Source: Eubacteriales bacterium
GTDB lineage: Bacteria; Bacillota; Clostridia; Christensenellales; Aristaeellaceae
Assembly (NCBI GenBank): GCA_028693055.1
Contig: JAQUWD010000005.1
Coordinates: forward strand, 1-64,000
Direction: 5' to 3'
Length of the DNA stretch: 64,000 bases
The position numbers and the translations under genes were made by a program. This document shows positions 36,469-45,044 of the stretch, piece by piece (position 1 is the first letter of the stretch; every line of letters begins with the position of its first letter). A model generated the notes under the pieces. The model ran no database searches. It was not told where the DNA came from and saw only the letters and a list, made by a program, of their open reading frames with translations.

Positions 36469-37632
36469 ATGAGTAAAAGCTTTCGAGAAATATCTGTGTC
36501 CGCGTTAAACCAACGGCTGGAAAAAGCACGGCAGGACAAGCAAACCGCCGGCGGCATTCTGCGAATCATCCGTCGAGGAGAAGTCTGTTATGAGCATGCG
36601 GTCGGCTATGCCAATGTGGAAGCCGGTACGCCCATCACCCGCAAATCCATCTTTCGTCTTTATTCTATGACCAAGCCCGTCACCATGACGGCGCTGATGC
36701 AGCTGTACGAGCGGGGGCTGATCTCACCGGAGGATCCGCTGACAAAATTCTACCCCGAGGTTTCCCATATGCCCGTGGCAATTGAGGAAGCGGATGGCTC
36801 GGTGCGTTATGAAAAGCAAAAACGACCGCCCACCATCCGGGAGCTTTACACCATGACCAGCGGCATTCCTTATGGGGGCGACGACAGCGTTGCCGCCCGG
36901 AAGATTCGGGACGCGTTTGACTTGGCGCCTGAAACCGCCAACGCGGACGAGCTTATGCATACGCTGGCTACCGAGGGCGCGCTCTGCTTCCAGCCGGGTG
37001 AAAAATGGATGTACGGCTTTTCCCACGACATATTGGGAGCCGTGATTGCAAAGGTCACAGGCATGCGGCTGGGCGAATACATGCGCAAGAATATTTTTGA
37101 GCCTCTTTCCATGAACGATACCGGCTTCTTCGTACCCAAGGAGAAGCACAGCCGCCTTGTAACCGCCTATGAAGGGAAGGACGGCGAGCTGCGCCCCATG
37201 ACTGAGCCGGAGTATTTAGACCACTTTCTACAGGACGCGCCTTTCCATTCCGGTGGCGGCGGCTTGACCTCCACCTTGGACGACTACGCCAAGTTTTGCC
37301 AAATGCTTCTTTATGGCGGCGAGTATCAGGGAGAACGCCTGTTAAGCGCCAAAACCGTCCAAATGATGGCCTCCAATCAGCTAAATGATGCGCAGATGGC
37401 CTCCTTTGGCTGGCGGGACAGGGGCTATGGCTATGGTGTGGGTATGCGCACCTTACTCTCCAAGCGGATGCTCAACGGCTCCGTCGGCGAGTTCGGCTGG
37501 GACGGCATGATGGGCTGCTGGATGGCTGTAGACCCGCAAGAGGATATGACGCTTGTTTATCTGCAAAACGCCATGCCCTATGCCACGGTCGGCTGGTCCA
37601 TGATGCCTATAATCTACGGCGGGCTGGTATAA
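36469..37632 (+). CDS. Serine hydrolase of the beta-lactamase (class C/EstB) family
   Basis: A 387-residue protein. The active-site S-M-T-K (serine and lysine three residues later) lies near residue 67, the tyrosine motif Y-G-F-S near residue 182, and a possible third motif, H-S-G-G-G-G-L, near residue 260. There is no signal peptide, so it is probably cytoplasmic, fitting esterase or D-amino acid peptidase activity rather than secreted antibiotic resistance. It is monocistronic, with a near-consensus promoter and a bidirectional terminator. The substrate is unknown. Confidence 0.9.
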   Translation: MSKSFREISVSALNQRLEKARQDKQTAGGILRIIRRGEVCYEHAVGYANVEAGTPITRKSIFRLYSMTKPVTMTALMQLYERGLISPEDPLTKFYPEVSHMPVAIEEADGSVRYEKQKRPPTIRELYTMTSGIPYGGDDSVAARKIRDAFDLAPETANADELMHTLATEGALCFQPGEKWMYGFSHDILGAVIAKVTGMRLGEYMRKNIFEPLSMNDTGFFVPKEKHSRLVTAYEGKDGELRPMTEPEYLDHFLQDAPFHSGGGGLTSTLDDYAKFCQMLLYGGEYQGERLLSAKTVQMMASNQLNDAQMASFGWRDRGYGYGVGMRTLLSKRMLNGSVGEFGWDGMMGCWMAVDPQEDMTLVYLQNAMPYATVGWSMMPIIYGGLV

Positions 37633-37654
37633 TATCGAAAGAAACTAAATCACG

Positions 37655-37689
37655 AAAAAACGGTAGGAGCTTAGCCCTGCCGTTTTTTG
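37655..37689. terminator. Bidirectional terminator
   Basis: ACGGTAGG (37660-37667) pairs with CCTGCCGT (one G-T wobble) and is flanked by an A-run and a T-run. It lies between the serine hydrolase and the convergent export operon. Confidence 0.85.
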
Positions 37690-37709
37690 TGATCCTGTCC
37701 CCTATTTTT

Positions 37710-38768
37710 CTATTCCACCGTCACAGCGGCGGTCATGCCGATGCGCACCTCGTCCGTCGCGTCAAAGGACACATAGCCCTTGTAATGGATTTCTCCGCTA
37801 TCCTCATCGCTCAGGTAGGATATCATGTCCACCACGCCGTGATAGGTGGTTACATTGCCCTCCTGATAGTTGAGTGTAAAGGTTACCGCATCCCCTTGGG
37901 CGACATTGCCCAGCTCGTATTCCGAAATGCTGATTTCCATCAGCAGCGAATCCTGCGGATAGACGGTGATCAGCGCTTCCCCCTTGTTTACGGTGGAACC
38001 CGCCTGCACGTTAGCGGTGGCTACAATGCCGTCCACATCCGATAAAACCTGACTGCCGCTGGCATAAAGCCCATCCAGACTGCCGGTGACGGTTTCCATC
38101 AGTAGCTGGCCCCGCTCCACTGTCTCGCCCTCTTTTACATGAAGGTACAAAAGGCTGCCGGAGCCGGTGACCGCGATATCACCGATGCGGGTCACATCGC
38201 CGCCGCCGATGCGAGATTTGGCGCTCAGGTCGGCGCTGCGGTAAATACGCACCGTCTCGTCCACCATCAGCTCACCGGAGGTTGTTTCTACGGTGAAGCT
38301 GGTGCCATCCACTGCCGTCACCATTCCCTGAGCGGTATGCTTGCCGCTGTCCGTGGTGCAGGAAATATAGACGGATTCGCCGATGTTGACATACTTGTTT
38401 TCCATTTGATTATAGGCGTACTGGATATCCGCCGTGATTTGGTAGCGGCTCTCCGGCGTGATGTACATCGCCGCGCCGTAGCGGGTCGCCACATCCTCCA
38501 GCGCGTCTCCCGGCTGGGCGAACACGCCCGTTACGGTGCCTGCCGACGAGGCGTAAATCTTCGTTGTGGCGATATCCGCAATGACATCTCCCTGATGAAC
38601 CACGCTGCCCTCTCGCAAGCCAAAGGACGACACCGTGCCGCCAAAGGGCGCGGATACGCTGACGGAGCTGCCCGCCACCACCGTTCCCTCAAAGGTTGCC
38701 TCCGCCAGAGCGCTGCCCGTAAACGTCAGAAGCGCTGCCGCCAGCAGGGAAAGAAGCTTTTTAACCAT
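37710..38768 (-). CDS. Secreted HlyD/RND-like adaptor protein
   Basis: A 352-residue protein with a cleavable-looking signal peptide (A-L-A before Glu near residue 23). Two biotinyl-lipoyl-like half-motifs follow: G-G-T-V-S-S-F-G-L-R-E-G-S-V-V-H-Q-G-D near residue 48 and D-G-I-V-A-T-A-N-V-Q-A-G-S-T-V-N-K-G-E near residue 255, with beta-barrel sequence and a G-M-T-A-A-V-T-V ending typical of periplasmic adaptors. It lacks a membrane anchor. It is the last gene of the export operon and resembles the adaptor at 42552. Its role in a Gram-positive exporter is unclear. AGAGAGGG precedes the ATG. Confidence 0.8.
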   Translation of the reverse strand: MVKKLLSLLAAALLTFTGSALAEATFEGTVVAGSSVSVSAPFGGTVSSFGLREGSVVHQGDVIADIATTKIYASSAGTVTGVFAQPGDALEDVATRYGAAMYITPESRYQITADIQYAYNQMENKYVNIGESVYISCTTDSGKHTAQGMVTAVDGTSFTVETTSGELMVDETVRIYRSADLSAKSRIGGGDVTRIGDIAVTGSGSLLYLHVKEGETVERGQLLMETVTGSLDGLYASGSQVLSDVDGIVATANVQAGSTVNKGEALITVYPQDSLLMEISISEYELGNVAQGDAVTFTLNYQEGNVTTYHGVVDMISYLSDEDSGEIHYKGYVSFDATDEVRIGMTAAVTVE

Positions 38769-38806
38769 GGTATTCCCTCTCTTTCTAAGCTGCTGTAAAA
38801 GCAGCG

Positions 38807-40027
38807 TTACATCCGTCGAAGAGCGTCGATGGGGCTTAGCTTGCTGGCCTTGCGCGCTGGCGACCAGCCAAAGACGATGCCAACCGCTGCTGAAAACCCA
38901 ACGCCCAGCGCAATCGCCCCGTAGGAAAGGCTGAACGCGGTTCCCATTACGGAGCACAGCAGCGCCGACAGGATGACGCCCAGCAGCACCCCTGCCAAGC
39001 CGCCCACCATGGACAGTAAAAACGACTCGATTAGAAATTGCAGCTGAATCTGTCCCGGCTCTGCGCCAATGGCTTTTTTCAAGCCAATCTCCACCGTGCG
39101 CTCGGTCACGGAGGTCAACATCATGTTCATAATGCCGATGCCGCCAACCACCAGCGCGATGGAAGCGATACCGCCCAATAGCATGGACATCATACCGAGC
39201 ATCTCTGTCATGGTATCGCCGATGGATTCCATGCTGTTGATGGAATAGGTATCGTCCTCGTAGTTAAACAGCGGATCCAGAAAGGCTTCCAGCTCGCTTT
39301 CCACTGCCGAGGAAGAATCGATATCGTCCGTGTAAACCGTCAGGTTGATAACCATGGTGGCACTGTTCATTTTCAGCGCCGTGGTGTAGGGCACCAGAAT
39401 ATCGCTGGAGCCCGCCACAAGGCTGGTCACCGAGGAATCCGCATCGTCCTTTAGCACCCCCACCACGGTAAAGCTCTGGTTGTTCAGGTACAGCGTCTTT
39501 CCGATGGGGTCTACTCCATAAAAGAAGGTTTCCACCATATCCGAGCTGATGACGCACACCCGGTTGGAGCTGGTCATGTCCAGCTCGTTCAGGCTTCGTC
39601 CGCGCTCCACCACATCTGTGTTATAGCTGAAATAGAACGCGTTGCGCCCGCTGACGGAGGTTCCGCTTTCGCTGACCCCATCCGCGCTGACCGTCAGGCT
39701 CGCGCTAACCGTAGGGGATACGCCAAGAACGTGCTCTAGCGCGGTAATGCTCTTCATGTCCTCGTCCGTCAGCCCGCTTTTAAGCTCCGTGCCGCTTACG
39801 CTAAGGGTCATGGTGCCCGCGCCCATGGAGGTAAAGGAATCGGAGATCGAGCTGGAAACGCCGGATACCGTGGTCACCAGCGCAATGACAGCCGTAACGC
39901 CGATCATGATTCCCAAAATGGTCAGGAAGGAGCGCATCCGGTTTTGGCAGATGTTGCTTACCGACATGCGCACGCTTTCCACCAGCATGTAAAACCGTCC
40001 GCTCAAAGAGGAAAAAAGCTTCTTCAT
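38807..40027 (-). CDS. MacB-like ABC transporter permease (FtsX-type)
   Basis: A 406-residue permease with one N-terminal membrane helix (near residue 30-55), a large extracytoplasmic domain (about 60-270) and three C-terminal helices with G-G-I-G-I-M-N-M-M-L-T-S-V-T-E-R-T-x-E-I-G near residue 285. This is the MacB/LolC/FtsX layout. R-M-S-V-S-N-I-C-Q-N-R-M-R-S-F-L at the N-terminus is the conserved coupling region. The start overlaps the ATPase stop. With that ATPase it would form a mechanotransmission complex that drives an adaptor, as in MacAB. Confidence 0.92.
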   Translation of the reverse strand: MKKLFSSLSGRFYMLVESVRMSVSNICQNRMRSFLTILGIMIGVTAVIALVTTVSGVSSSISDSFTSMGAGTMTLSVSGTELKSGLTDEDMKSITALEHVLGVSPTVSASLTVSADGVSESGTSVSGRNAFYFSYNTDVVERGRSLNELDMTSSNRVCVISSDMVETFFYGVDPIGKTLYLNNQSFTVVGVLKDDADSSVTSLVAGSSDILVPYTTALKMNSATMVINLTVYTDDIDSSSAVESELEAFLDPLFNYEDDTYSINSMESIGDTMTEMLGMMSMLLGGIASIALVVGGIGIMNMMLTSVTERTVEIGLKKAIGAEPGQIQLQFLIESFLLSMVGGLAGVLLGVILSALLCSVMGTAFSLSYGAIALGVGFSAAVGIVFGWSPARKASKLSPIDALRRM

Positions 40028-40740
40028 GCTTCCAGCTCCCCTCCCTCATGCTCGGTCAGCTCGCCGTCGATAATGTGCACCACGCGTTTGGCGTGCTTGG
40101 CGATGTTCAGGTCATGGGTGATCATGACGATGGTATGCCCGCCGTCGCTTAGCTCCTGAAACAGCTCCATAATCTGCCGACCCATCTTCTGATCCAACGC
40201 GCCGGTAGGTTCGTCAGCCAATAGCAACGTGGGGTTGGTCACCAACGCCCGGGCGATAGCCACCCGCTGCTGCTGACCGCCGGACAGCTGATTAGGCCGA
40301 TGATGCCGCCGGTCGCCCAGCCCCACATGCTCCAGCATTTCTGCCGCCCGCTCCCGGCGCTCCTTTGGGCGTACTCCCGCATAGATCAGCGGTAATTCGA
40401 CGTTCTTCTGGGCGTCCAAAAGGGGCAGCATTTGAGAGTTCTGGAAAATGAAGCCGATTTCCTTCGAGCGGATGTGGCTTAATTCCTTTTCATCCAGTTC
40501 ATCCACCCACTGGTTGCGCAGAATATACTCTCCGGAGGTAGGCTGGTCCAAGCATCCGATGATATTCATCAGCGTGGACTTGCCGCTGCCGGACGGGCCC
40601 AGCACCGACACATATTCGCCCTCGTTAATCGTCAGGTTCACGCCCTTCAGGATGGTGGCGACCTCCTCTCCCATTTGATATTCCTTCACGATGTTATGCA
40701 TGATGAAAAAGTCGCCGCGATCTTCGATTGCCTGGCTCAT
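40024..40740 (-). CDS. ABC transporter ATP-binding protein, MacB/LolD type
   Basis: A 238-residue ATPase: Walker A G-P-S-G-S-G-K-S-T near residue 51, signature L-S-G-G-Q-Q-Q-R near residue 152, Walker B L-L-L-A-D-E-P-T near residue 172, and the H-loop T-H-D near residue 207. The L-G-P-S-G-S-G-K-S-T-L-M-N-I-I-G context is typical of MacB/LolD/FtsE-type exporters. Its start overlaps the end of the upstream adaptor and its end overlaps the permease, so all three are translationally coupled. Confidence 0.96.
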   Translation of the reverse strand: MSQAIEDRGDFFIMHNIVKEYQMGEEVATILKGVNLTINEGEYVSVLGPSGSGKSTLMNIIGCLDQPTSGEYILRNQWVDELDEKELSHIRSKEIGFIFQNSQMLPLLDAQKNVELPLIYAGVRPKERRERAAEMLEHVGLGDRRHHRPNQLSGGQQQRVAIARALVTNPTLLLADEPTGALDQKMGRQIMELFQELSDGGHTIVMITHDLNIAKHAKRVVHIIDGELTEHEGGELEA

Positions 40741-41789
40741 GGACGACCACCGCCCATGTTACCGCCGCCCATACCGCCGCCAAAATTGCCACCGCTACCG
40801 CCGCCAAAATTACCGCCGCCAAAATTACCGCCGCCAAAGTCGCCGCTGGGCGCGGAGGGCATCTCACCGCTGGGCATACCGCCGCCAGTTAGGGAGCTGA
40901 ACAGGCTAGCCAAGCCGCTGCTTGAGGAGCTGGAGGTTTCCGCCACGGCATAGACCGTGTCGCCCTCTTTCAGCCCGGAGGTAATCTCCACATAGTTATC
41001 GTTGTCCACGCCGATTTCCACAGCCACCTGCTCCATCTCGCCGCCATCATTCTTCATGAGCACATAGGCGCTGTTGTTCGCACCGAAGCTCAAGGCGCTA
41101 CGGTTCAGAATGACGGCGTTCTCCGCCTCTTCCTCGGGGATGACCACCGTTACCTGCATGCCCGGCAGCACGTTTTCCGTTACGGCGAATTCAGCCGTGA
41201 CGGTATAGTAAGCCGTGGAGCCGCTGTTGGAGGGAATGCGGTTAATATGGGTGATGGAGGAATCGAAGGTTACGCCGAGGGCGGTAACCGTCACTTGGCA
41301 GGCCTGCCCCACGGAAAGCTTAGCGATGTCGTATTCATCCACCCGAATGGAAACGGACATATTGTCAAAGTCCACAATCTGCACCACACCGGTGCTGGCA
41401 TTGACGCTGTCTCCCACCTCCACGTCGATGGAATTGACCTGCCCGTCAAAATTAGCCTTCAGCGTTTCGCCCGTGGAGAGGCGAACCAGCTTATCTCCCT
41501 CCTTTACGTTCTGCTCCTCGCTGACGTAAATCTGCCGCACGGTGCTTTCGCCGCTTGGGCTGAGGGTTTCATAATTGGTCACGCTGATGGTGCCCGAAAA
41601 GCTCATCGAGTTGGAGATGCTGCCAATGGTGGTGGTGTAGCTGTTATAGGTTGTGGTGGCGCTGTCCGCCAGGCCCGGCAGCACAAAGAACCACAGACAT
41701 GCGCCCACCAGCGCCAGCAGCAGAATAACGATGATTACCTTACGGACGCGGTGCTTCTTCTTGGTTGATTTTTTCCTTTGCTCACTCAC
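40737..41789 (-). CDS. Membrane-anchored MacA-like adaptor with Gly-rich tail
   Basis: A 350-residue protein: basic N-terminus, a membrane helix near residues 18-38, then the HlyD-type barrel-sandwich and beta-barrel domains (N-F-D-G-Q-V-N-S-I-D-V-E-V-G-D-S-V near residue 113 and L-P-G-M-Q-V-T-V-V-I-P near residue 205). The last 50 residues are almost only G, N, F, M, S and P (repeated G-G-G-N-F), an unusual flexible tail. No coiled-coil hairpin for a TolC-type channel is visible. It overlaps the ATPase gene and is the likely direct partner of the ABC exporter. Confidence 0.88.
   Translation of the reverse strand: MSEQRKKSTKKKHRVRKVIIVILLLALVGACLWFFVLPGLADSATTTYNSYTTTIGSISNSMSFSGTISVTNYETLSPSGESTVRQIYVSEEQNVKEGDKLVRLSTGETLKANFDGQVNSIDVEVGDSVNASTGVVQIVDFDNMSVSIRVDEYDIAKLSVGQACQVTVTALGVTFDSSITHINRIPSNSGSTAYYTVTAEFAVTENVLPGMQVTVVIPEEEAENAVILNRSALSFGANNSAYVLMKNDGGEMEQVAVEIGVDNDNYVEITSGLKEGDTVYAVAETSSSSSSGLASLFSSLTGGGMPSGEMPSAPSGDFGGGNFGGGNFGGGSGGNFGGGMGGGNMGGGRP
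40757..40845. repeat. Short GC-rich coding repeats for the Gly-rich tail
   Basis: Imperfect 15-base units built on CCGCCGCCAAAATTA repeat four to five times here; on the minus strand they encode the G-G-N-F-G units of the adaptor tail. Such arrays can change length by slippage. Confidence 0.8.
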
Positions 41790-42535
41790 GGTTCTTCACT
41801 CCCGATGGTTGATTGGGCGGCAGATGCGTTAAGCAGCTCGGAGCCGCCAAACGATACCGCGCCGCTAAAGGTCAATAGAGGATCCTCGCCCACCCGTACG
41901 GTTTCGCCTGCTACCGTTACGGTTAGGCTCTGCGTTGCGAGATCGGCGGAATAGAGAAAATCCTTGCTGGGGATTCCACTCGCTTTCCATTGCTGATACT
42001 TGTATCCCGAAAGAAACTCCGCCGTGGGAATCACCGCCGTCTGCTCCCCGGAAACGAGAATCAGCCAGTCAATCCCACTGTCCCAAAGCTTTTTCAGCGT
42101 CTGTCCGGTAAACGACCATTGCTGCGCTGCATCGGCGCTTACCCACAGTGCGTTTGCACCGCTATCTACTGTCTCATAGCCATTTTCTCCAAATAGGCCA
42201 AGGGACGCTGTATACGCCGTATCCGCTTCTCCCTCGACGGCGATTCCCAGCGGCTGGCCTCCCAGCAGCATCGTCCCATCCTCCGCCGTTTCCAGCACAA
42301 GCGCTAGGGCGTTGTAGGGAGTGGTATCCGTCACATCGGAACGGGAATGGGATATGCTCCGTCCGTCCCCGCCGCCGCTGCGGCCGGTGCTGTAATCAAT
42401 CACGGATACGCTATTATCCCCGCCCATGGTACCGCCGACGCCTGAGGGCATTTCCTGGCATAGTCCCGTCGTACAAACGGCGCTCGTCAGGCAGGCGGCT
42501 ATCAGCGCCGCCGTGAACGACCATTTCCTTGTCAT
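41786..42535 (-). CDS. Small exported protein of the adaptor operon, unknown function
   Basis: A 249-residue protein with a signal peptide (cleavage near residue 26, T-G-L-C-Q-E; the cysteine is not in a good lipobox). A short G- and S-rich linker follows, then an all-beta-looking domain with W-S-F-T-G-Q-T-L-K-K-L-W-D-S-G-I-D-W-L-I-L-V near residue 135. I recognise no family. The ATG follows GGGGGAGGAG, and the 3' end overlaps the anchored adaptor. Its fixed place between adaptor genes suggests it is the cargo or an accessory part of the exporter. Confidence 0.7.
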   Translation of the reverse strand: MTRKWSFTAALIAACLTSAVCTTGLCQEMPSGVGGTMGGDNSVSVIDYSTGRSGGGDGRSISHSRSDVTDTTPYNALALVLETAEDGTMLLGGQPLGIAVEGEADTAYTASLGLFGENGYETVDSGANALWVSADAAQQWSFTGQTLKKLWDSGIDWLILVSGEQTAVIPTAEFLSGYKYQQWKASGIPSKDFLYSADLATQSLTVTVAGETVRVGEDPLLTFSGAVSFGGSELLNASAAQSTIGSEEP

Positions 42536-42551
42536 GGCTCCTCCCCCTCTG

Positions 42552-43616
42552 CTACACATCCAGCTCCACGACGGCGGTCATGCCCAGCCGTACGCTTTCG
42601 TCCGCATCAAAATCCATATATACGGTGAAGGTAGTGGTATTGCCGTCCGTTACCGTGCTGACATACGAAATCTCGGCTACCGTCCCCTCATACCAAGTCG
42701 GTTCCTCTTCGTTCCAGTCCAAAAAGAAACGCAGGATGTCTCCCTGTTTGATTTGGGAAATCATATCCTCCGGCACCACCACAGCCACCTGAAAGCCGTC
42801 TCTGGGATAGATCGTACATACCGAAGCGCCCTTCGTAGCCTTCTGCCCCACCGCCAGCGAAAGGCTGGCGATAACGCCGTCCGTGGTCGTGGCAATGCGA
42901 CTTCCGTCGGCCATATAGTTATCCAAGGAGCCTTCCACCGTCTCAAAAAGAAGCTGCCCACGCTCCACGGTATCGCCCTCGCTGACCCACAGCCGCACCA
43001 CGCTGCCGCTACCCTGCACCTCCTGCGCCGCCGTACGGCTTACGTCTCCCGCGCCAATCCACGTATCAAAGGCGTAGGTATCGCTACGGAAAACGTTGAC
43101 CGTTTCCTCTAAATACAGCTCGCCGCCGGTGGTTTCCACCGTATACTCCGTGCCGCTTACAGATACGATCTGCCCAACGGCGATATGGGAGCGATCCTTC
43201 GCGCAGCGCAGATAAACGGTCTCTCCAGCAGACACAAAGGTCTGCGACGGATCCGTTGTGCCATACACCTCGCTGACACTAGCGGTGACCGTATACTTAT
43301 GAACGGGCGCAATGCTCATTGCCGCCCCGTCCACGCCGTCGCCGACCTTGACGGTAACGCCGCCCACGGTTCCCTCCACGGGGGCGTAGACGCGGGTCGT
43401 ACATAGTTCCGTTAGCGTATCGCCCGCGCTGACCCACTGTCCCTGCCGAACGTTCACCGAATCGACCGTTCCCCCAAAGGGTGCGATCACGCTGGTTTCA
43501 TAGCCCGCTACCACCGTGCCGGATAGCTGCTCCGTCTCTGCCAACGCACCTGTGATCTGCGGGAGCATCGCCATCAAAGCGCCTAGGCTAAGGCTCAGCC
43601 ATCGTTTGGGTTGCAT
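42552..43616 (-). CDS. Secreted HlyD/RND-like adaptor protein
   Basis: A 354-residue paralogue of the adaptor at 37710, with a signal peptide ending in G-A-L-A before Glu near residue 28. Two lipoyl-like half-motifs are visible: G-G-T-V-D-S-V-N-V-R-Q-G-Q-W-V-S-A-G-D near residue 48 and D-G-V-I-A-S-L-S-L-A-V-G-Q-K-A-T-K-G near residue 250. The protein ends in R-L-G-M-T-A-V-V-E-L. No transmembrane anchor remains after cleavage. AGGAGG precedes the ATG at 43616, two bases after the upstream stop. See the paired adaptor upstream for context. Confidence 0.8.
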   Translation of the reverse strand: MQPKRWLSLSLGALMAMLPQITGALAETEQLSGTVVAGYETSVIAPFGGTVDSVNVRQGQWVSAGDTLTELCTTRVYAPVEGTVGGVTVKVGDGVDGAAMSIAPVHKYTVTASVSEVYGTTDPSQTFVSAGETVYLRCAKDRSHIAVGQIVSVSGTEYTVETTGGELYLEETVNVFRSDTYAFDTWIGAGDVSRTAAQEVQGSGSVVRLWVSEGDTVERGQLLFETVEGSLDNYMADGSRIATTTDGVIASLSLAVGQKATKGASVCTIYPRDGFQVAVVVPEDMISQIKQGDILRFFLDWNEEEPTWYEGTVAEISYVSTVTDGNTTTFTVYMDFDADESVRLGMTAVVELDV

Positions 43617-43618
43617 GG

Positions 43619-44809
43619 TCACTCCTCCTTCTCCGCGCTTTTTGCGCCTTGCGCCGCTCCGTCTGCGGCGTTTTGTTCATCAGTACCCTGTGTCTTGGTG
43701 GGGCGAGATGCAGGTGCTTCGTCGGTTCCAGCGCTGTCAGAGGCGCTGCTCCCCGTATCAGAGCCGGTCCTCTCTCCCATAGGCGCTCCTTGCCCGGTAG
43801 GTAGCTCCATTCCTTCGGGCAACTCCATTCCCTCCGGCAATGTCATTTCTTCGGTTGCCTGTCCGTTTCCTGAACGGTTCCCTCCGCGGCCCCGTTCCCC
43901 GGCGTTAATCACAACCGTCTCTCCAAATATCTGTTTATACAGACCAGCCAGTGTGAAGCCCTCCTGCTTGAGCTCAACCGTCTGCGCTACATAAACCGTA
44001 TCGCCCAAGGTCGCACCCTCGGTCAGCTGCACATACATACCGTCGTTAAGCCCAACCGTAACGGAACGTTTTTCATACTGGTCAACGCCGCTTTGCACAT
44101 ATACATAAGGGCTGCCGTCCTCATCGAAGCTGAGAGCCTCCATGGGCAGACAAGGAACGTTCTGCTCTGCCTGTCCGGGAATGGTTACGCTGGCCTGCAT
44201 TCCGGGCAGCAAGCTTTCCGGCGCTTCCAATTCAATACTAGCGGTATAATAGGCCACCGAGCCGCTGCCGTTAGAAACCCGATTGATATGGGCAATTTCC
44301 GTTTCAAAGGTCATGTCCAGCGGCAGAACATAAACGCTGCAAGGCTCCCCCAAGGATAGGCTGCTAATATCATATTCATCCACGCTCATGGTAATCTGCA
44401 AATGGCTCAGATCGCAAATCTGCACCAGCGTCATCCCCTGCATGGCATAGCCGCCGGCTCTGGCGCGAATCTGGTTTACAACGCCGTCGATGGATGAGGT
44501 CAACACCTGCCCATCCTCCAGCATCAACAGCTTATCGCCTTCCGCCACCGTCTGGGAGGACTCCACATAAACCTCCTTGACCGTCGTGCTTTCACTAACC
44601 GAGACAGACTGGGAGCGCAGAATCTCCACCGTACCGCTCAGGCTCATGGAAGTGGAAAGATCCCGCGCCTCCACTGTATAGGGCGTATATTGGGTGACCG
44701 TTTGTGCGGTCAAGGTAGGGGCCAGATTGCTCCAAGTGATGGCGGCCGCCACGACGATCACCACAAGCACGATCATATGTCTTCCCCATCGCCGTTTGGT
44801 TGTTCTCAT
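43619..44809 (-). CDS. Membrane-anchored HlyD-like adaptor with P/E/G-rich tail
   Basis: A 396-residue adaptor: membrane helix near residues 12-32, barrel-sandwich and beta-barrel domains (S-I-D-G-V-V-N-Q-I-R-A-R-A-G near residue 110; L-L-P-G-M-Q-A-S-V-T-I-P near residue 205), and an 80-residue polar tail with the L-P-E-G-M-E unit repeated and many S, T, G. It is paralogous to the adaptor at 40737, which also has a simple-sequence tail. It is the first gene of the export operon; AGGTGA precedes the ATG. Confidence 0.87.
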   Translation of the reverse strand: MRTTKRRWGRHMIVLVVIVVAAAITWSNLAPTLTAQTVTQYTPYTVEARDLSTSMSLSGTVEILRSQSVSVSESTTVKEVYVESSQTVAEGDKLLMLEDGQVLTSSIDGVVNQIRARAGGYAMQGMTLVQICDLSHLQITMSVDEYDISSLSLGEPCSVYVLPLDMTFETEIAHINRVSNGSGSVAYYTASIELEAPESLLPGMQASVTIPGQAEQNVPCLPMEALSFDEDGSPYVYVQSGVDQYEKRSVTVGLNDGMYVQLTEGATLGDTVYVAQTVELKQEGFTLAGLYKQIFGETVVINAGERGRGGNRSGNGQATEEMTLPEGMELPEGMELPTGQGAPMGERTGSDTGSSASDSAGTDEAPASRPTKTQGTDEQNAADGAAQGAKSAEKEE

Positions 44810-45044
44810 TGGCTATTCACCTGCATTATTTCCCCGCATCAGCGGCGAAAGGATAAGGGGGATGCGCCGATTCAAACGGCCCATCAAGAACTGTATTCAT
44901 CCCGCAACAGGCATGATTTTACAGTTGCAACATGAACATTGCATGAAGATCGGCTGAATTTAGGGTGTCAATGTACGCAAGATTAGTATAGTACTTTTTC
45001 GCCGCCGCTGCCGCATATCCTGCCAGCAAAAGGGAGGACGGACT

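Noticed and set aside
36469..37632. Secreted class C beta-lactamase conferring resistance
   Set aside because: The S-x-x-K motif is shared with esterases and peptidases, and no signal peptide is present.
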